Origin: Forficula auricularia
Taxonomy: Eukaryota; Arthropoda; Insecta; Dermaptera; Forficulidae
Direction of reading: 5' to 3'
NCBI GenBank assembly: GCA_024734495.1
Contig: JALMQS010000091.1
Coordinates: 313,282-377,281, forward strand
Length of the DNA: 64,000 bases
In this document: piece after piece, positions 44,001 to 53,601 of the stretch
Numbering within the stretch: position 1 is the first letter of the stretch
How the letters are laid out: the number at the start of each line of letters is the position of its first letter
Position numbers and translations under genes: made by a program
Notes under the pieces: model-generated
The model's database searches: none
Seen by the model: the letters and a program-made list of their open reading frames with translations, nothing else
What the model was told of the DNA's origin: nothing

Positions 44001-47000
44001 AATTTTATTTGTCATGAACTATATTAGTGGGTTTTAAAATAATGATTTAAATTTTCTAATTTTAATAAATTTTATCTGTTGTCATGAACTAACATATTGG
44101 TGGGTTTTAAAATTAAAAAAAATCACGTCGGCGTCGTCGCAAGCCGATTATAATAAGTACCTAAAGATAGATGGATAAAACAAAATTTCTAAGAAAATCA
44201 TAAGAGGTTGTCATCTACTAGATCCGAGATAGAATGAATTATTTTTAATTATATGTCAGAAGGGTTGTTTTTCCCCAATCGGGACTCCTGGCCAATTGTC
44301 TAACCTGTGAGGTGACCCCCTCTGACATTGTATATCACGCTGAATATTTCACTCAAAGATGTAAATCTTCATTTGTAAATTTTTGCGGTCTAATGATGAA
44401 TCCAAATTTATACACATAGCCATGTCATATAGTTAAAAAAAGCTGGCTGAGTGTTTCGAATTTTGGATATCTCCAAAATTCATAAGTCAATGGAATTACA
44501 CATATATTAAAAACAAAATTTGCCCGCCTAAGCATGTGTGTATTGTTAATAATAAGGTTAATTTCGAATACAAATCTTTGTTTTGATAATATTAATAAAA
44601 ATAATATTGAGATAAATTTTTTGTCATTATAAAAACATTTATTTAACACAAAAACGATTTCAAGAAATTGAGTTGGAATTCTACACTAGTGCTTTTGTTA
44701 TATTCTGTTGGCTGCAAATAACTTTTATTTTTTTACATTTATAAATAACTAATTAACTAGACTGTCAAATCTATTGAAAAATGTATCATTCGATTCATAC
44801 AAATTGAATTATTGATCTGTATAAATTTATTGAAAATGGTATAATTTGTATAGAAGTTATAGCTCTTTTAAAAGGTAGGTCCATTTAATTCCAAGTTAAA
44901 GGGACAATTTTCAATAATATTTTTCTCAGTAATGGGACAGCCGATGAACTTCAAATTTTAGGAATCTATATATATCTATGTATAAAATTAAGGTTTTGTC
45001 TGTACATTGCTCCAAATCACGCCAAATTTTGGTTGCACACGTTTCAAGCAAAGTTATGAACGAAAACACCCTCAACAAAATTCCTGTCTGTCTGTCTGTA
45101 TGTATGTATGTGTGTATGTCTGTTTCAGTGGTTTCCGAAAAGTTGCTCACGATTCACGTAAAAACGGCTGAAGGGATTATTATGAAATTTCATATTTACA
45201 TCAGATGTCTTCGAACTTACGTTTTTAGCTATATAACGTTTTGATATTTTGACCCCAGAAGGGGGTTTAGGGGGCGCACGAATGAATATTATCAAATAAC
45301 TCCTAAACTATTAACCATACGGCAAATTTTATGAAAAACAAAGTTGTAGGGGAGGTGATTTCTGATAACTTTTGTTTGAAAAAATTTCCCAAAAAACCAC
45401 CCAAAAAGGGGAGGAGGATAAAATGTAAATCCTTGCCCTTGGAGCAAACTCAACCAAATTTTGTATACATAATCTCTGGGTCTCTAGATAGGTAGAAATG
45501 CAAAAACTAACCACCCAAAATGGGGGGCAGGGTCAAAAAATGAAAATTCTTTCTCTTGGGCCAAACTCAACCAAATTTTGTATACATAATCTGTGGGTCA
45601 CTAGAAGGCTAGAAATGCAAAAACTGTGAGGGTGGGTGCGGGGGTGGAATGGGGATGGGGTGAGGAGTGAGGCGGAGTGGGGGGAGTCCAGGGGGCTAGG
45701 CGGGGGTGTTTCGCGCAGGGTTGGAGGGCACGGGGTGGTGTCCGGGTGGCGTTGTGGGGGCGGGGGTTGTGAACGGGTGTCATGGTGCTGGGGGTGGGGG
45801 TGCTGGGTGGGTTTCGGGAGGAGTAAGGGTGGGGTTCGAGGTCTGGGGGTCCAGGAGGCGTGCCCCCTGGCCAGCAAGAGGGCCGCCGAAGGCGGGCCTT
45901 GCAGCTAGTATATAAATAAATACATCAATGATTCAATGGTAAAAATTTGAGAATTTTCTTATAAAAATAATAAACAGTCCCGAACCTCCTGAAAATGAAT
46001 AAACAAGAAATTTTTTAAAATTTATTAGGCAGAAAAATTTCAAAATAATATTTAATATGCGAGTTCTTTTTAAATAATAATAAATGGGTTTTGATTTCAT
46101 TTCATAGAACGTTTTCTTATCTATTCTGATTCATTTGTTTACTGATAGTGAGTGTTTTAGTTATACATATAGCAAAGATCCAATATTTTCTTAATATTTA
46201 CTGATGTAATGTGTGTGTTTTTTTCAGCTGAACACTGTGTGGGTGAGCTGCGAGGGCGAGAACCCGGCTGATGTTGAGAACATCGGGCCAATTCAGTATA
46301 TCCCGAGCCGGGGATTCCCAGGGTATTATTTCCCATTCGCCAACATCGAGGGCTACCTCAGTCCCCTAGTTGCCGTCTTTTTTGAACGGCCCTCCCGTAA
46401 GTTGTTCATTTACAAATATACATACTAGAAACTATTGGTAAGTGATTCTTGGTACTAACCAGTCTCGTGGCCAAAAATATAACTGAACTACTCGGGTCAG
46501 CTGCACAACTACTATCAATCATGCCGAGGATAATTTTTCACAATTGAGATGACGAAGAATATTTAAATAAAGCACTCAAGCATGAGACAGGGACCGTGCG
46601 TCACGACTTTAGCGCCAACTAGCGATTAAAATGTAAGCTTTGGGGATGATTTATTAAACGCCCAAGACAAAGTGATAGACTCTAGACTCCGTGCACTCTT
46701 TTATCTATGATATATACTATAATCAAATATTTGCCCCAATTCGCCCAAATTATTTGAATAAATAAACACAAGAGAGCGCTACCTTCGGCAGTAGTGCTGA
46801 GGCCTCTCTTCGGGATAACTTTAGAAATCTCGTCATCCATTGCCGGACACTTATGACAGTTGCTACCCCCTGCCAGACACCCCTAAACTTTAAGAAACTC
46901 AAGCTTGAGTGGTTTGCCATAAAAGAATTTAGTCTTTTTGATTTTAAGTCGATTCTTCCACGTTTTCAGTAGAATAGTCAAAACAACAAAAATGGAATGC

Positions 47001-47857
47001 AATAAGGTTATTCCTCTAGTATTAGATAAGAATCGATGGTTATTTTTGATTTTAAGTCGATTCCTCCATGTCTTCACCAATGGTTATCAATAATAACCGA
47101 AATGTCAAAAATCTATGTAAAAACCATTAAAACTGTCCGCCTATTGAGGTAACATTTTTTTATAGGTCGCCAAGTAACATATATAAAATTTATCTTTTAT
47201 ATTATAACGAAAGTATAATTATAATTTATTAAAGTTTAGGGGTGTCTGGCAGGGGGTAGCAACTGTCATAAGTGTCCGGCAATGGATGACGAGATTTCTA
47301 AAGTTATCCCGAAGAAAATATAAAAAAATTGAGCTTTATACTTTAACGAATTTAAAGTAATTATTTTATACACCTTTATTACCTGTTACCTGCCAAAGTA
47401 ACCACAACCCAAACTCTATAGTCGCTGGTCGTTCTTACCTGTATAGGGGACATGCACAGAAAAACTTTCAGCTTTTATAAAATAACGAAGGTCTGGCAGT
47501 CGTGGGCTCTTGGGCTATAATCATCTGTGGAGCACTAGGTTAAAGACGCTTGAAACTTGGGGTATTTTTTTTTTATTTATTTCTAACCATATGAACCCCT
47601 GTCAGCGTAAATATTCAAAAATCTCCGAAATAAGGAGCACCCTAATAAGTACAGACAAAATAATTGATTGTATTTTTTTCTTTTTCTTTTGTTTTATTTT
47701 TTTTTTTAATTAAAAAATAAAATTTGATTTTTTTTGTTTGTTTGTTTTTTTAGCCGGTGTCCTGATAAACATCGAATGTAAAGCATGGGCACATAACATA
47801 ATCCACGATCGTTACGAACGTCGAGGCTCCGTACATTTTGAGCTGATGGTTGACTAA
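34956..47857 (+). CDS. nrv: Na+/K+-ATPase subunit beta (nervana-type), exons 2-6, N-terminal exon missing
   Basis: Beta subunit of the plasma-membrane sodium pump, a type II single-pass glycoprotein needed for folding and delivery of the alpha subunit. Joining five exons (34956-35096, 38419-38538, 42320-42612, 46228-46396, 47754-47857) gives 275 residues plus TAA with no frame break. Seen: a membrane segment (residues about 3-25, [16 protein letters not shown]), then the family's FYQTLD and IPKWQLD stretch, [17 protein letters not shown], six ectodomain cysteines (105, 117, 127, 141, 193, 250) expected to form three disulfides, one N-glycosylation sequon (N158-D-T), [11 protein letters not shown], the [13 protein letters not shown] motif, and a C-terminal [10 protein letters not shown]. 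Family members are about 300-325 residues, so the 40-50 residue cytoplasmic tail lies in an upstream exon not found here. Which insect paralogue (nrv1, 2 or 3) is not decidable. Introns are full of transposons but all splice sites are clean, so the gene looks functional. Confidence 0.95.
35701..36781 (+). pseudogene. Tc1-like transposase with a 56-nt intron, two frameshifts
   Basis: N-terminal helix-turn-helix domain ([38 protein letters not shown]), then HWSDESRF (first Asp), [20 protein letters not shown] (second Asp), [11 protein letters not shown] (Glu, 34 residues after), so a DD34E transposase. Residue 117 is followed by GTAATTT...TTTTTTTAG (36052-36107); removing it joins TYK to [19 protein letters not shown] in frame, so this is an intron. 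Breaks: +1 base in the A-run near 36301-36308 and a second shift at about 36640, after which [18 protein letters not shown] and the stop at 36779-36781 follow. Inactive but young. Confidence 0.88.
36052..36107 (+). other. Intron within the Tc1-like transposase
   Basis: Phase 0, GT...AG, T-rich acceptor. Supported by the conserved protein sequence on both sides. A frame-preserving deletion in relatives is the alternative, but GT-AG boundaries at the exact join make an intron much more likely. Confidence 0.75.
37000..38418. other. Intron 2 remainder with ribozyme-family fragments
   Basis: No exon. 37690-37790 (minus) carries CGAAGATGAGACCGTGACAG and GGATTGTCAACCC, the second motif of the 57345 family, and 38355-38378 has ACCGAGCATCGCTCGGT, its terminal hairpin. 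A G-rich stretch at 38155-38220 is low complexity. Confidence 0.5.
38419..38538 (+). CDS. nrv: Na+/K+-ATPase beta exon 3
   Basis: Acceptor TTTCAG ends at 38418; donor GTAAG begins at 38539. Phase 1 in and phase 1 out. Encodes [20 protein letters not shown] and an acidic/polar stretch ending DKFLE. It is too short to stand out as an ORF; it was found by following the split glycine codon from exon 2. Confidence 0.93.
38868..39150. mobile_element. Foldback element with two damaged hammerheads (intron 3)
   Basis: Arms include GGCAGTCCAAGGACAATGAAA at the left and TTTCATTATCCTTGGACTCCC at the right. Minus motif at 38955-38990 lacks the 5' half of stem II (CTGAAGAATCCTCCGAAACGTC). Plus motif at 39014-39056 keeps CTGAAGA, GGAGG...CCTCC and GAAA, but the cleavage segment is CCAC rather than CGTC. 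Confidence 0.65.
39590..39645 (-). other. Decayed hammerhead-like segment (intron 3)
   Basis: Minus strand CTTCAGGAATGGTTACCAAT, TAACCGAAACGTCAAAAA: stem II GGTTA/TAACC, GAAACGTC and stem III survive, but the core is CTTCAGGA. Related segments occur at 47065 and 57320. Confidence 0.35.
39955..40165. repeat. Three imperfect tandem repeats of about 66 bp
   Basis: Each contains ACAAAAATATAAGGTGATAC-like text followed by AATACAAACATACA. Generates a Cys/Tyr/Phe-rich minus ORF (39948-40247) with no domain. Confidence 0.6.
40270..41685. other. Intron 3, AT-rich, no feature supported
   Basis: Nothing beyond AT-rich sequence; facing copies of ACATGATTTTACC/GGTAAAATCATGTTTTTT at about 41265 and 41590 suggest a decayed inverted-repeat element between them. 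Confidence 0.4.
41686..41905. mobile_element. Penelope-type terminal foldback without coding part
   Basis: Left TTTTGCAGAGAGTAGCAGAG and CACAAAG as in the Penelope-like element at 6753; right CAACCTCTTTGTTTCTCTTTG. Between them a near-perfect hairpin with arms GATGCAAATAAACATACAC and its inverse, meeting at an (AT)n centre. No CTGANGA core seen. Confidence 0.65.
42320..42612 (+). CDS. nrv: Na+/K+-ATPase beta exon 4
   Basis: Acceptor TTTGTTTAG ends at 42319; donor GTAAG starts at 42613. Enters in phase 1 (split proline codon) and leaves in phase 0. Carries four of the six conserved cysteines, the single N-D-T sequon, and the [11 protein letters not shown] stretch typical of the family. Confidence 0.95.
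42742..44155. mobile_element. Helitron-like element with internal minisatellite, copy 2 (intron 4)
   Basis: Left terminus AAGCTGTGAAGTCCGCCTTC with hairpin GTCCGCCTTCGGCGGAC, then CTTGCTGGCCAGGGGG as in the G-rich Helitron-like ends. Centre 42829-44100: about 19 tandem units of 62-69 bp (AGTGGGTTTTAAAATAATAA, ATTTGTCATGAACTATAT), far more uniform than copy 1, showing recent homogenisation. Right terminus GGGTTTTAAAATTAAAAAAA, GTCGTCGCAAGCC. Confidence 0.65.
44156..45380. other. Intron 4, no gene; simple repeats
   Basis: Contains a CTGT/ATGT run (45080-45125). AAATTAAGGTTTTGTCTGTAC to TTTTGACCCCAGAAGGGGG (about 44985-45270) looks like a decayed dispersed repeat. The ORFs are not genes. Confidence 0.4.
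45390..45625 (-). repeat. Repeat A, internal tandem units
   Basis: Two units with AAACTCAACCAAATTTTGTAT, each followed by TGCAAAAACTAACC-type text. Cut at 45625 by the Helitron-like element. Confidence 0.6.
45626..45908 (+). mobile_element. Helitron-like element, G-rich (intron 4)
   Basis: A 260-bp G-rich block with GGGGGTG and GGTGTCATGG motifs, then GGCCAGCAAGAGGGCCGCCG and hairpin CCGCC/GGCGG, ending GCCTTGCAGCTAG followed by T. Same 3' end as 1-172 and 63189-63345. The proline/glycine-rich ORFs here are compositional artefacts. Sharp composition change from the AT-rich intron at both edges. Confidence 0.55.
46228..46396 (+). CDS. nrv: Na+/K+-ATPase beta exon 5
   Basis: Acceptor TTTTTTTCAG ends at 46227; donor GTAAG starts at 46397. 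Phase 0 in, phase 1 out. Encodes [17 protein letters not shown] and the aromatic [20 protein letters not shown] region, the most conserved part of the ectodomain. Base composition is much more GC-rich than the surrounding introns, as expected of constrained coding sequence. Confidence 0.96.
46808..47314. mobile_element. Foldback element with perfect 85-bp arms (intron 5)
   Basis: Arms 46808-46892 and 47230-47314 are exact inverse complements as far as I can read, so the insertion is young. Centre of about 337 bp with two degenerate hammerhead-like segments (46940-46985; 47065-47110: GGTTATCAATAATAACC, GAAATGTC). Fills much of the 1.36-kb intron between exons 5 and 6. Confidence 0.75.
47754..47857 (+). 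CDS. nrv: Na+/K+-ATPase beta exon 6, C-terminus and stop
   Basis: Acceptor TTTTTTAG ends at 47753. Completes a split proline codon, then [15 protein letters not shown] and the C-terminal [10 protein letters not shown] followed by TAA at 47855-47857. Contains the last conserved cysteine (residue 250 of the joined fragment). Confidence 0.95.
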
Positions 47858-48265
47858 ACATTTTCTAAAATTAAAAAAAAAAACATAAAAAACGACATCG
47901 ATGTCGGCACGATGCGTCGTTCTGTTAGTACTTAATTAATTAATTAACGAATTCAAAATATACAATACATCCACAAATAACATCAAGCGGACAACTATTA
48001 AATTAATTAAGTTAATTATACATATATATATTTAGTAGAGAAAGATTTTAGTATTGATTGACTCCCTTCCCTGCCTCATATATCGCTAGATTGACCCCCC
48101 CCCCCCCCCCCGGCCCCCTTAATTAAGCACCCGTGTCCCGTCCATCCAAAAAACAACAAATAACGATTTGTTATCAGTTTGATGTTCTTTGTATCCCCCT
48201 CACTCATTCTCTCACTCACAATGTGCAATCATTTTTTTATTTATTATATTTTAAGAAAAAATAAA
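47858..48265 (+). other. nrv: 3' UTR of the Na+/K+-ATPase beta gene (minimum extent)
   Basis: Sequence after the stop shows no protein-coding signal. The first good AATAAA is at 48260-48265, a second at 48401-48406. A C-run lies near 48095-48110. The true 3' end cannot be read from sequence; this is the shortest reasonable UTR. Confidence 0.5.
48260..48265 (+). terminator. Candidate polyadenylation signal AATAAA
   Basis: First canonical hexamer downstream of the stop codon, in A-rich context; an alternative lies at 48401-48406. Such hexamers occur by chance in DNA this AT-rich. Confidence 0.35.
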
Positions 48266-48445
48266 CCAAAAAAAAATAATAGTATGTAAAATAGACATAA
48301 ATAATACAAAAAGCTTCAGCTCTTTTGTAGTAAATATTTCTAGAAATTAGTTTGGGCGTTAAGTCTCTTCTCTTTAAATATTGATTGAGTTTTTAAAAGG
48401 AATAAACCGTATGAGATAATAAAATGATCCGGAGAGAGCAATTCC

Positions 48446-48604
48446 GAATACACTACACTCTAGCGGACTGTCCGCTAATCAGAAATAAAGTAGGCGGGGC
48501 ATAAAAACCGCTTATTTCAAAACAATTGGACTAAACTGCACTTGTGGCCACACCCACTTTATTAGTGAACCGTCTCCTATAGTAGTGTATTTGGACCAGA
48601 GCAA
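48446..48604. mobile_element. MITE, first of a tandem pair
   Basis: Terminal inverted repeats AATACACTAC...CTAGCGGACTGTC at the left and, inverted, AATACACTAC...GGAGACGGTTCAC at the right, with AAAGTAGGCG/CGCCCACTTT further in. Followed at once by a second copy. No coding capacity. Confidence 0.7.
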
Positions 48605-48765
48605 TCCTGAATACACTAAGCTCTAGCGGACTGTCCGCTAATCAGAAATAAAGTAGGCGTGGCATAAATACCGCTTAATTCAAAACAATTGGACTAAGCT
48701 GCACTTGTGGCCACGCCCACTTTATTAGCAAACAGTCTCCTCTAGTAGTGTATTTGGACCTTTAT
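48605..48765. mobile_element. MITE, second of a tandem pair
   Basis: About 90 percent identical to the first copy, same orientation (GGCGTGGCATAAATACCGC, TGTGGCCACGCCCACTTTAT). A related copy is at 51885-52015 and a fragment at 51225-51285. Confidence 0.7.
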
Positions 48766-48769
48766 ATTC

Positions 48770-49495
48770 AAGAAACGTTTTTAAAGATTTTTTTGCCTGG
48801 ATTTTATATAAATTATTCAAAGCCTACATACTTTGAAATGTTTTGATAAGAATGCGCAAATTGGCATTTATATACTCTTAAAATGAATATTTATATTGTA
48901 ATTATATGCATTTAGCTAAGCTAATTATATTATAGTAATATTAACTGTACTATTTACTCGACTATATATATATGATTAAGAAATGTTATTAATATTAATA
49001 ATTTAGTGTTAATATTTATTGCAAATTCAATGGTGTTGTGCGATGATCAATTCAATTCATGATTTTATAAAAATCGATAAAAATACAAAAAATAATCTAC
49101 GTTTCTAATAATTGAGAAGATACCGAAACATCTCCGATTTGTTTTAATATATTTCGGAAATGTATATAAAGAGAACTTAAAAATTGAAACGTCTCCAAAA
49201 GCTTGTTCATAATATTATATTAGAATTAAAAAAAAAATTGTATTAAGTTGTTCATAAAAATATTTGTACTAGTTGTTAAGGTTTCAATCAGTTCTAGAAT
49301 TTAAATTTACTATCGTAATTAATAAATTCCGCCATAAATATTAACATCCACAATTACGTTAGTAAATTTATAAAATTCAAAGAATTGTAGTATAAAATAT
49401 TTAAATAATTGAACCGTTAAAGTTGAATAATTTTATGATTGCTCATTCTGCAGTTCTATAAATTATTTTTTATTATTTTTTAAAAAAAATAAAAA
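48770..49495. other. AT-rich sequence downstream of the ATPase gene
   Basis: No gene or repeat recognised; may include the distal 3' UTR if a distant polyadenylation site is used. Confidence 0.4.
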
Positions 49496-49501
49496 AATTG
49501 A

Positions 49502-49593
49502 ACACCCACCAGGATTCGAACCCGCGTCTCTGAGGTAAGGATAGCGCATTCTCGGCCAGTGAGGAAGGACGCGGGTTCGAATCCTGCTGGGTG
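49502..49593. repeat. Foldback of two tRNA-like 3' halves
   Basis: Minus-strand GACGCGGGTTCGAATCCTGG (left) and plus-strand GACGCGGGTTCGAATCCTGC (right) face each other, each with the GGTTCGAATCC B box and GGGTG acceptor-like end. No anticodon stem or A box in the right place, so it is not a tRNA gene. Confidence 0.6.
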
Positions 49594-49599
49594 ATCATT

Positions 49600-50090
49600 T
49601 TTTTTTTAAATAATAAAATAATTAGCAGTCAAAAATTATTAAATTTATTCAACTCTAGCGGTATTATTTAAATAAATTAAAAAACTAATGTTTAAATAAT
49701 AAGAATTTATCTGAAGTATATATAATGTTATTATTAATGATAAAAGTATTAATTAATATTTTAGATTTTTCTAAAGTATGGTGATTTTGTATAAAATGTA
49801 TTCATTTGTATTAGAAATTGTAAATTTTTGATATAAAGGAATAATAAATATTATTATATTTAAGAAGTCATTTCGAAAGAATTAAAAATAGAGATGAAGC
49901 GCTATCATTGTAAAATACGAATGTATGAATATGTATTGAATGATATTATTACTAATACTAGTATTTAAATATGGAAATTGATTCACTAATTATTTATTAT
50001 TATTATCAGTAATTCGATTTATGTTGCTAGGCGTGTTGGAAAAAAAAATTCTTGAATATAAGACTCAGATTAAAATACTTAAAAGTAATG
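49600..50090. other. AT-rich sequence, nothing recognised
   Basis: No coding or repeat signal that I can support. Confidence 0.4.
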
Positions 50091-50091
50091 C

Positions 50092-50730
50092 TGTGACGTA
50101 ACTAGGAAGGTACAACAGGTGCACCTGCACAGGGCCCTATAGACAACTAACAAAGTAGCTTTTTTATTAAAATCACACATAATTAATTATAATTATTTAT
50201 TGAACACGAATAAATAAAAACTACGACGTTTCGATCAACTTATTCTGCGACCGTTCTCAAGTGTGAGCACTCATTCTGATTTTAGGTTAACTGAAATGGC
50301 AACGTATTGTCAAGCTTTGTACAGTCAAGTCAAAAAGCAGTAGACTGACGACCCCAGCACCCTCTATCGGAATGAGCATTACATTATTTGTGATTTTAAT
50401 AAAATTTCAACTCTTAATAAAATTAATCACAAAAATAAAAGATTCAATTTCTGATAAAGTAGCTTTATAATTAAGTTATGCAACTGTTATGTTCTGTTAC
50501 TGTTTTATGAGAGTTCCTCCATTCCTCATATAAAACATCAACAAAACATAACCTGAAATTATAAAGCTACACTTTGCTAGTTGATAGGGCCCTGAAAAAC
50601 CCTCGAAATAAACAAAAACGCATAGTTTAAATGGTAAAATATTAAATCACTAAATACTATAGTGAAATTAAATTTTAGAAGGGTCCGAATTTAAACCCAC
50701 GGCCTTTGAAACCCTAATTACGTCACTTCT
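50092..50730. mobile_element. TIR element, GTGACGTAA termini
   Basis: Left TGACGTAACTAGG and right CCTAATTACGTCA are inverse. Inner inverted GGGCCCTATAGACAACTA and TAGTTGATAGGGCCC support it. Contains the CTTGAGAA-type segment at 50222-50290. Target duplication not visible. Confidence 0.5.
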
Positions 50731-50734
50731 CTCG

Positions 50735-51230
50735 TTGGATCATATAAAAACAAACAAACGGTTTTTCCTTTGAAGCTGGTAACAAGTTTAATTTTTATTA
50801 ATAATATCAAGTATAATATTATCATAAAATAAAAGATTGTTGACGAAATAATGCACAAATGAACAAATTTGTAGTGAGAATTTAAAGAGAAAAAAGTATC
50901 GCCCAAACTTGTAGATGTCTCTTTCTAATGTATGTTTTAGAGTTAAAATAAAAACCATACATCCAGCACATTGAAGTGTACCAAACAGGCAACAGTCTTG
51001 ATCTGAAGTGTTTTTCAAACAAATATCGAATTTTAGTGAAAAATAAGAAAACCAAGTTTGAGATGGGACCATACAAAGGGTTGGAAAACATAAAAAGAAT
51101 ATGTGAACGCTATTTTTGATATTTACTTCAAACACACATTGAAATAGGGTTGCCCTTAAAAACAAATGACTTTATTTTTACTAAAGTCTTGGGGTTCAAA
51201 TGCATTACTAGAGAATTTATTTAATAAATA
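50735..51230. other. Unassigned sequence with overlapping short ORFs
   Basis: Minus ORFs (50788-51165 and others) are Cys/Phe-rich with no domain. Treated as non-coding. Confidence 0.4.
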
Positions 51231-52015
51231 CTGCCCGCTAATCTGATTAAAGTGGCCGTGACATCTCCTCCGAACGGTACTCTTACGGCCTCATAGACTA
51301 ACTATAATTTATTTATATTATTTGTAATTTTTTTGTATTGTTAATTATTGATTATTTTCTCTAATATAATAAATATTTCCTTCTGATAATTAAGTTGCTC
51401 TTTTTGGAAAATAAATATAAACTAACCATGAAAAGAACATTAGGTGAGTCCGCTTGAAAAAACCAGACTTTGAGATTTTTTCCTCCAAAAAGTGGGATTC
51501 ATAATAGTTACTCGACTTAGCTGTTGAGTTGGGTTGAAGGTTTCTTCTTGATGGGTCATTTTTTTGAATAAAATCATGTCGGGGTCACCAACATTGGTTT
51601 TAGAATAAAATCATGACGGGGTCACCAACATTGGTTCTAGTTTAAATTATATTTTCCAAAAAGAAGAACTTATTTATCAGAAGGAAAAATTTAAAAATAA
51701 TCAAATAACTCAGAATACAAAAAAAATTAGAAATAAAAAATAAAATATTGTTGAAATTTTATTAAAATCACACATAATTATAATTTTATTTATTGAACAC
51801 GAATAAATAAAATGATAAATATAAAAGATTCAACAGCTTCATTACTGAAAAATAAAATATGGTTCGTGACGAGTACCGAGCTCGGAGGCGGTGTCACGGC
51901 CACAATATTAAACTGGGCGTGGCATAAGTGGCGCCTATTTAAAATACAATCAGACTAAGCTACACTTGTGGCCACGCCCACTTTAATCAGATTAGCTAGT
52001 AGTGTATTTGGACCC
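51225..52015. repeat. MITE fragments related to 48446
   Basis: 51885-52015 matches the MITE right half (TGTGGCCACGCCCACTTTAA, TAGTAGTGTATTTGGACC). 51225-51285 is an inverted piece of the same. Between them TCATGACGGGGTCACCAACATTGGTT is present as a local duplication (about 51575-51640). Confidence 0.5.
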
Positions 52016-52019
52016 TTAG

Positions 52020-52975
52020 AGAGTGAAAAACAACAACATGAATAAGTATGAAAAAGCTCATTTTGTATTTTACATTATTCGATGTCATAATTAAAAAAAT
52101 GTTTCCGAATAATGAAAATCAAAATTGAAAAACCATAGAGTATAATAGAGTGGAAGGCTTCATAAAGAGCCAATGTATTGTTGCGTATATGAGTTTCAGT
52201 GATCTCTGGTGGGTCCATTGGGGGATGTATGAAATAAAAAAGTATATCTAATTAACCTATACTCTTCTGAGATAGAAATTTTTAAAAATATTGTTAAATA
52301 GATTGACTTTGACAGTAAGAACAAAGAGATTGCCACTTTGAGCCGCTAGAGAGCACTGTGCGACTATATACGGCTAGTATCCACTCTATCTAACCTCTTT
52401 GGGAAAAACATTCTCTTACTCTTCATCTAAATAATCTCTACCATTAATTATTTGTTTTATTAATCATCTCTTTATGATTACCATCAATCTATTTTTTGAG
52501 ATTATCTCTAACATACAAACACCCAACAAAGTGAAAATAAAGTATTTAATATTCTCATTGAGAATATAAATTAAAAATTAAAAAATTCTCAATGTTCGCT
52601 CATTTCGCTCCTAGAAAGTATGTTGTTGTTCATGTAAAACAAAAACAAAAAAAAATATTAGTTTTAGAATAACACGAAATTACGAAAATAAAAAAAATAA
52701 AAATGTAAGAAAAAGATAATCTCTATCTCTTTTTGAAATACATAGAAAAATTATTATTGTCTTTTTATTAATATTATATAATTATATTATTATATATGCT
52801 ACTGTTGTAAATAAATCGTTATTAGTGAATATATATTGCAAAAAAAGAAAAAAAAATATAAATATTTAAACGAAATAAATATTATATATATTATATTATT
52901 GTTGAATATAGTATATATGATAATGAACGAAATTGATATTATTATTTATTATTATCATTTATTTATTTATTTTTT
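52020..52975. other. AT-rich stretch without recognised features
   Basis: No gene seen. Confidence 0.4.
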
Positions 52976-52979
52976 ATTT

Positions 52980-53600
52980 AATTCCTTCGTTTGTGTTTTC
53001 TAATTATTTTGGTAACTGGAAATGCATATACGCCAACTGGTGATGAAAGCTTGAACTAGCATAATTGGGTCTGCTGACTAAATGACATATATGCAAAAAC
53101 CACTGTTTATTTATTCTTTGATTACACATAATGATATTTGTGAAAAAAACCCCTGAATAATCGTTTCCCTGGTCAGCCAAGGCCTTTGAGCAAAACTAGC
53201 TCGCGAATTTTATTCGGGAAGCATCGTATTGATTTCACAAAAACTATCAGTTTGGTGTTAATCCATTAAATCCAACAATACATGAGAAATATAGAAGAAA
53301 AATTCACAACAAAAGTAGCAGGTTTTTAAATTAGATATGAATTACACATAATTTTTTCATTTTAATTATTTTTGAAGTGTGAAGCTTATTCATATTCAAT
53401 TAATTTGATGAAACTGAACGAAATTGAAATTATTATTTATTTTTTATTTAATTCCTTCGTTTGTGTTCTAACTATTTTAGTAACTGGAAATGCAGATACG
53501 CCAACTGGTGGTGAAAGCTTGAACTAGCACAATTGGGTCTGCTGACTAAATGACATATATGCAAAAACCAATGTTTATTTATTCTTTGATTATGCACATG
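52980..53600 (+). repeat. Repeat C, two copies
   Basis: Two direct copies of a unit with CCTTCGTTTGTGTT, AACTGGAAATGCA, ACGCCAACTGGTG and TGACATATATGCAAAAACCA (at about 52982 and 53453). The first continues with CGTTTCCCTGGTCAGCCAAGG. Further copies at 58130 and 58463-58692. Confidence 0.65.
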
Positions 53601-53601
53601 G

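Noticed and set aside
42829..44100. CRISPR-like regular repeats
   Set aside because: Units are contiguous without unique spacers and the genome is eukaryotic; this is a minisatellite.
45533..45908. Proline- and glycine-rich ORFs on both strands
   Set aside because: Composition artefacts of the G-rich Helitron-like block.
49502..49593. tRNA gene
   Set aside because: Only T-arm-like halves in inverted orientation; no A box, anticodon arm or proper length.
50788..51165. 125-codon minus ORF
   Set aside because: Low-complexity, Cys/Phe-rich, overlapped by ORFs in other frames, no recognisable domain.
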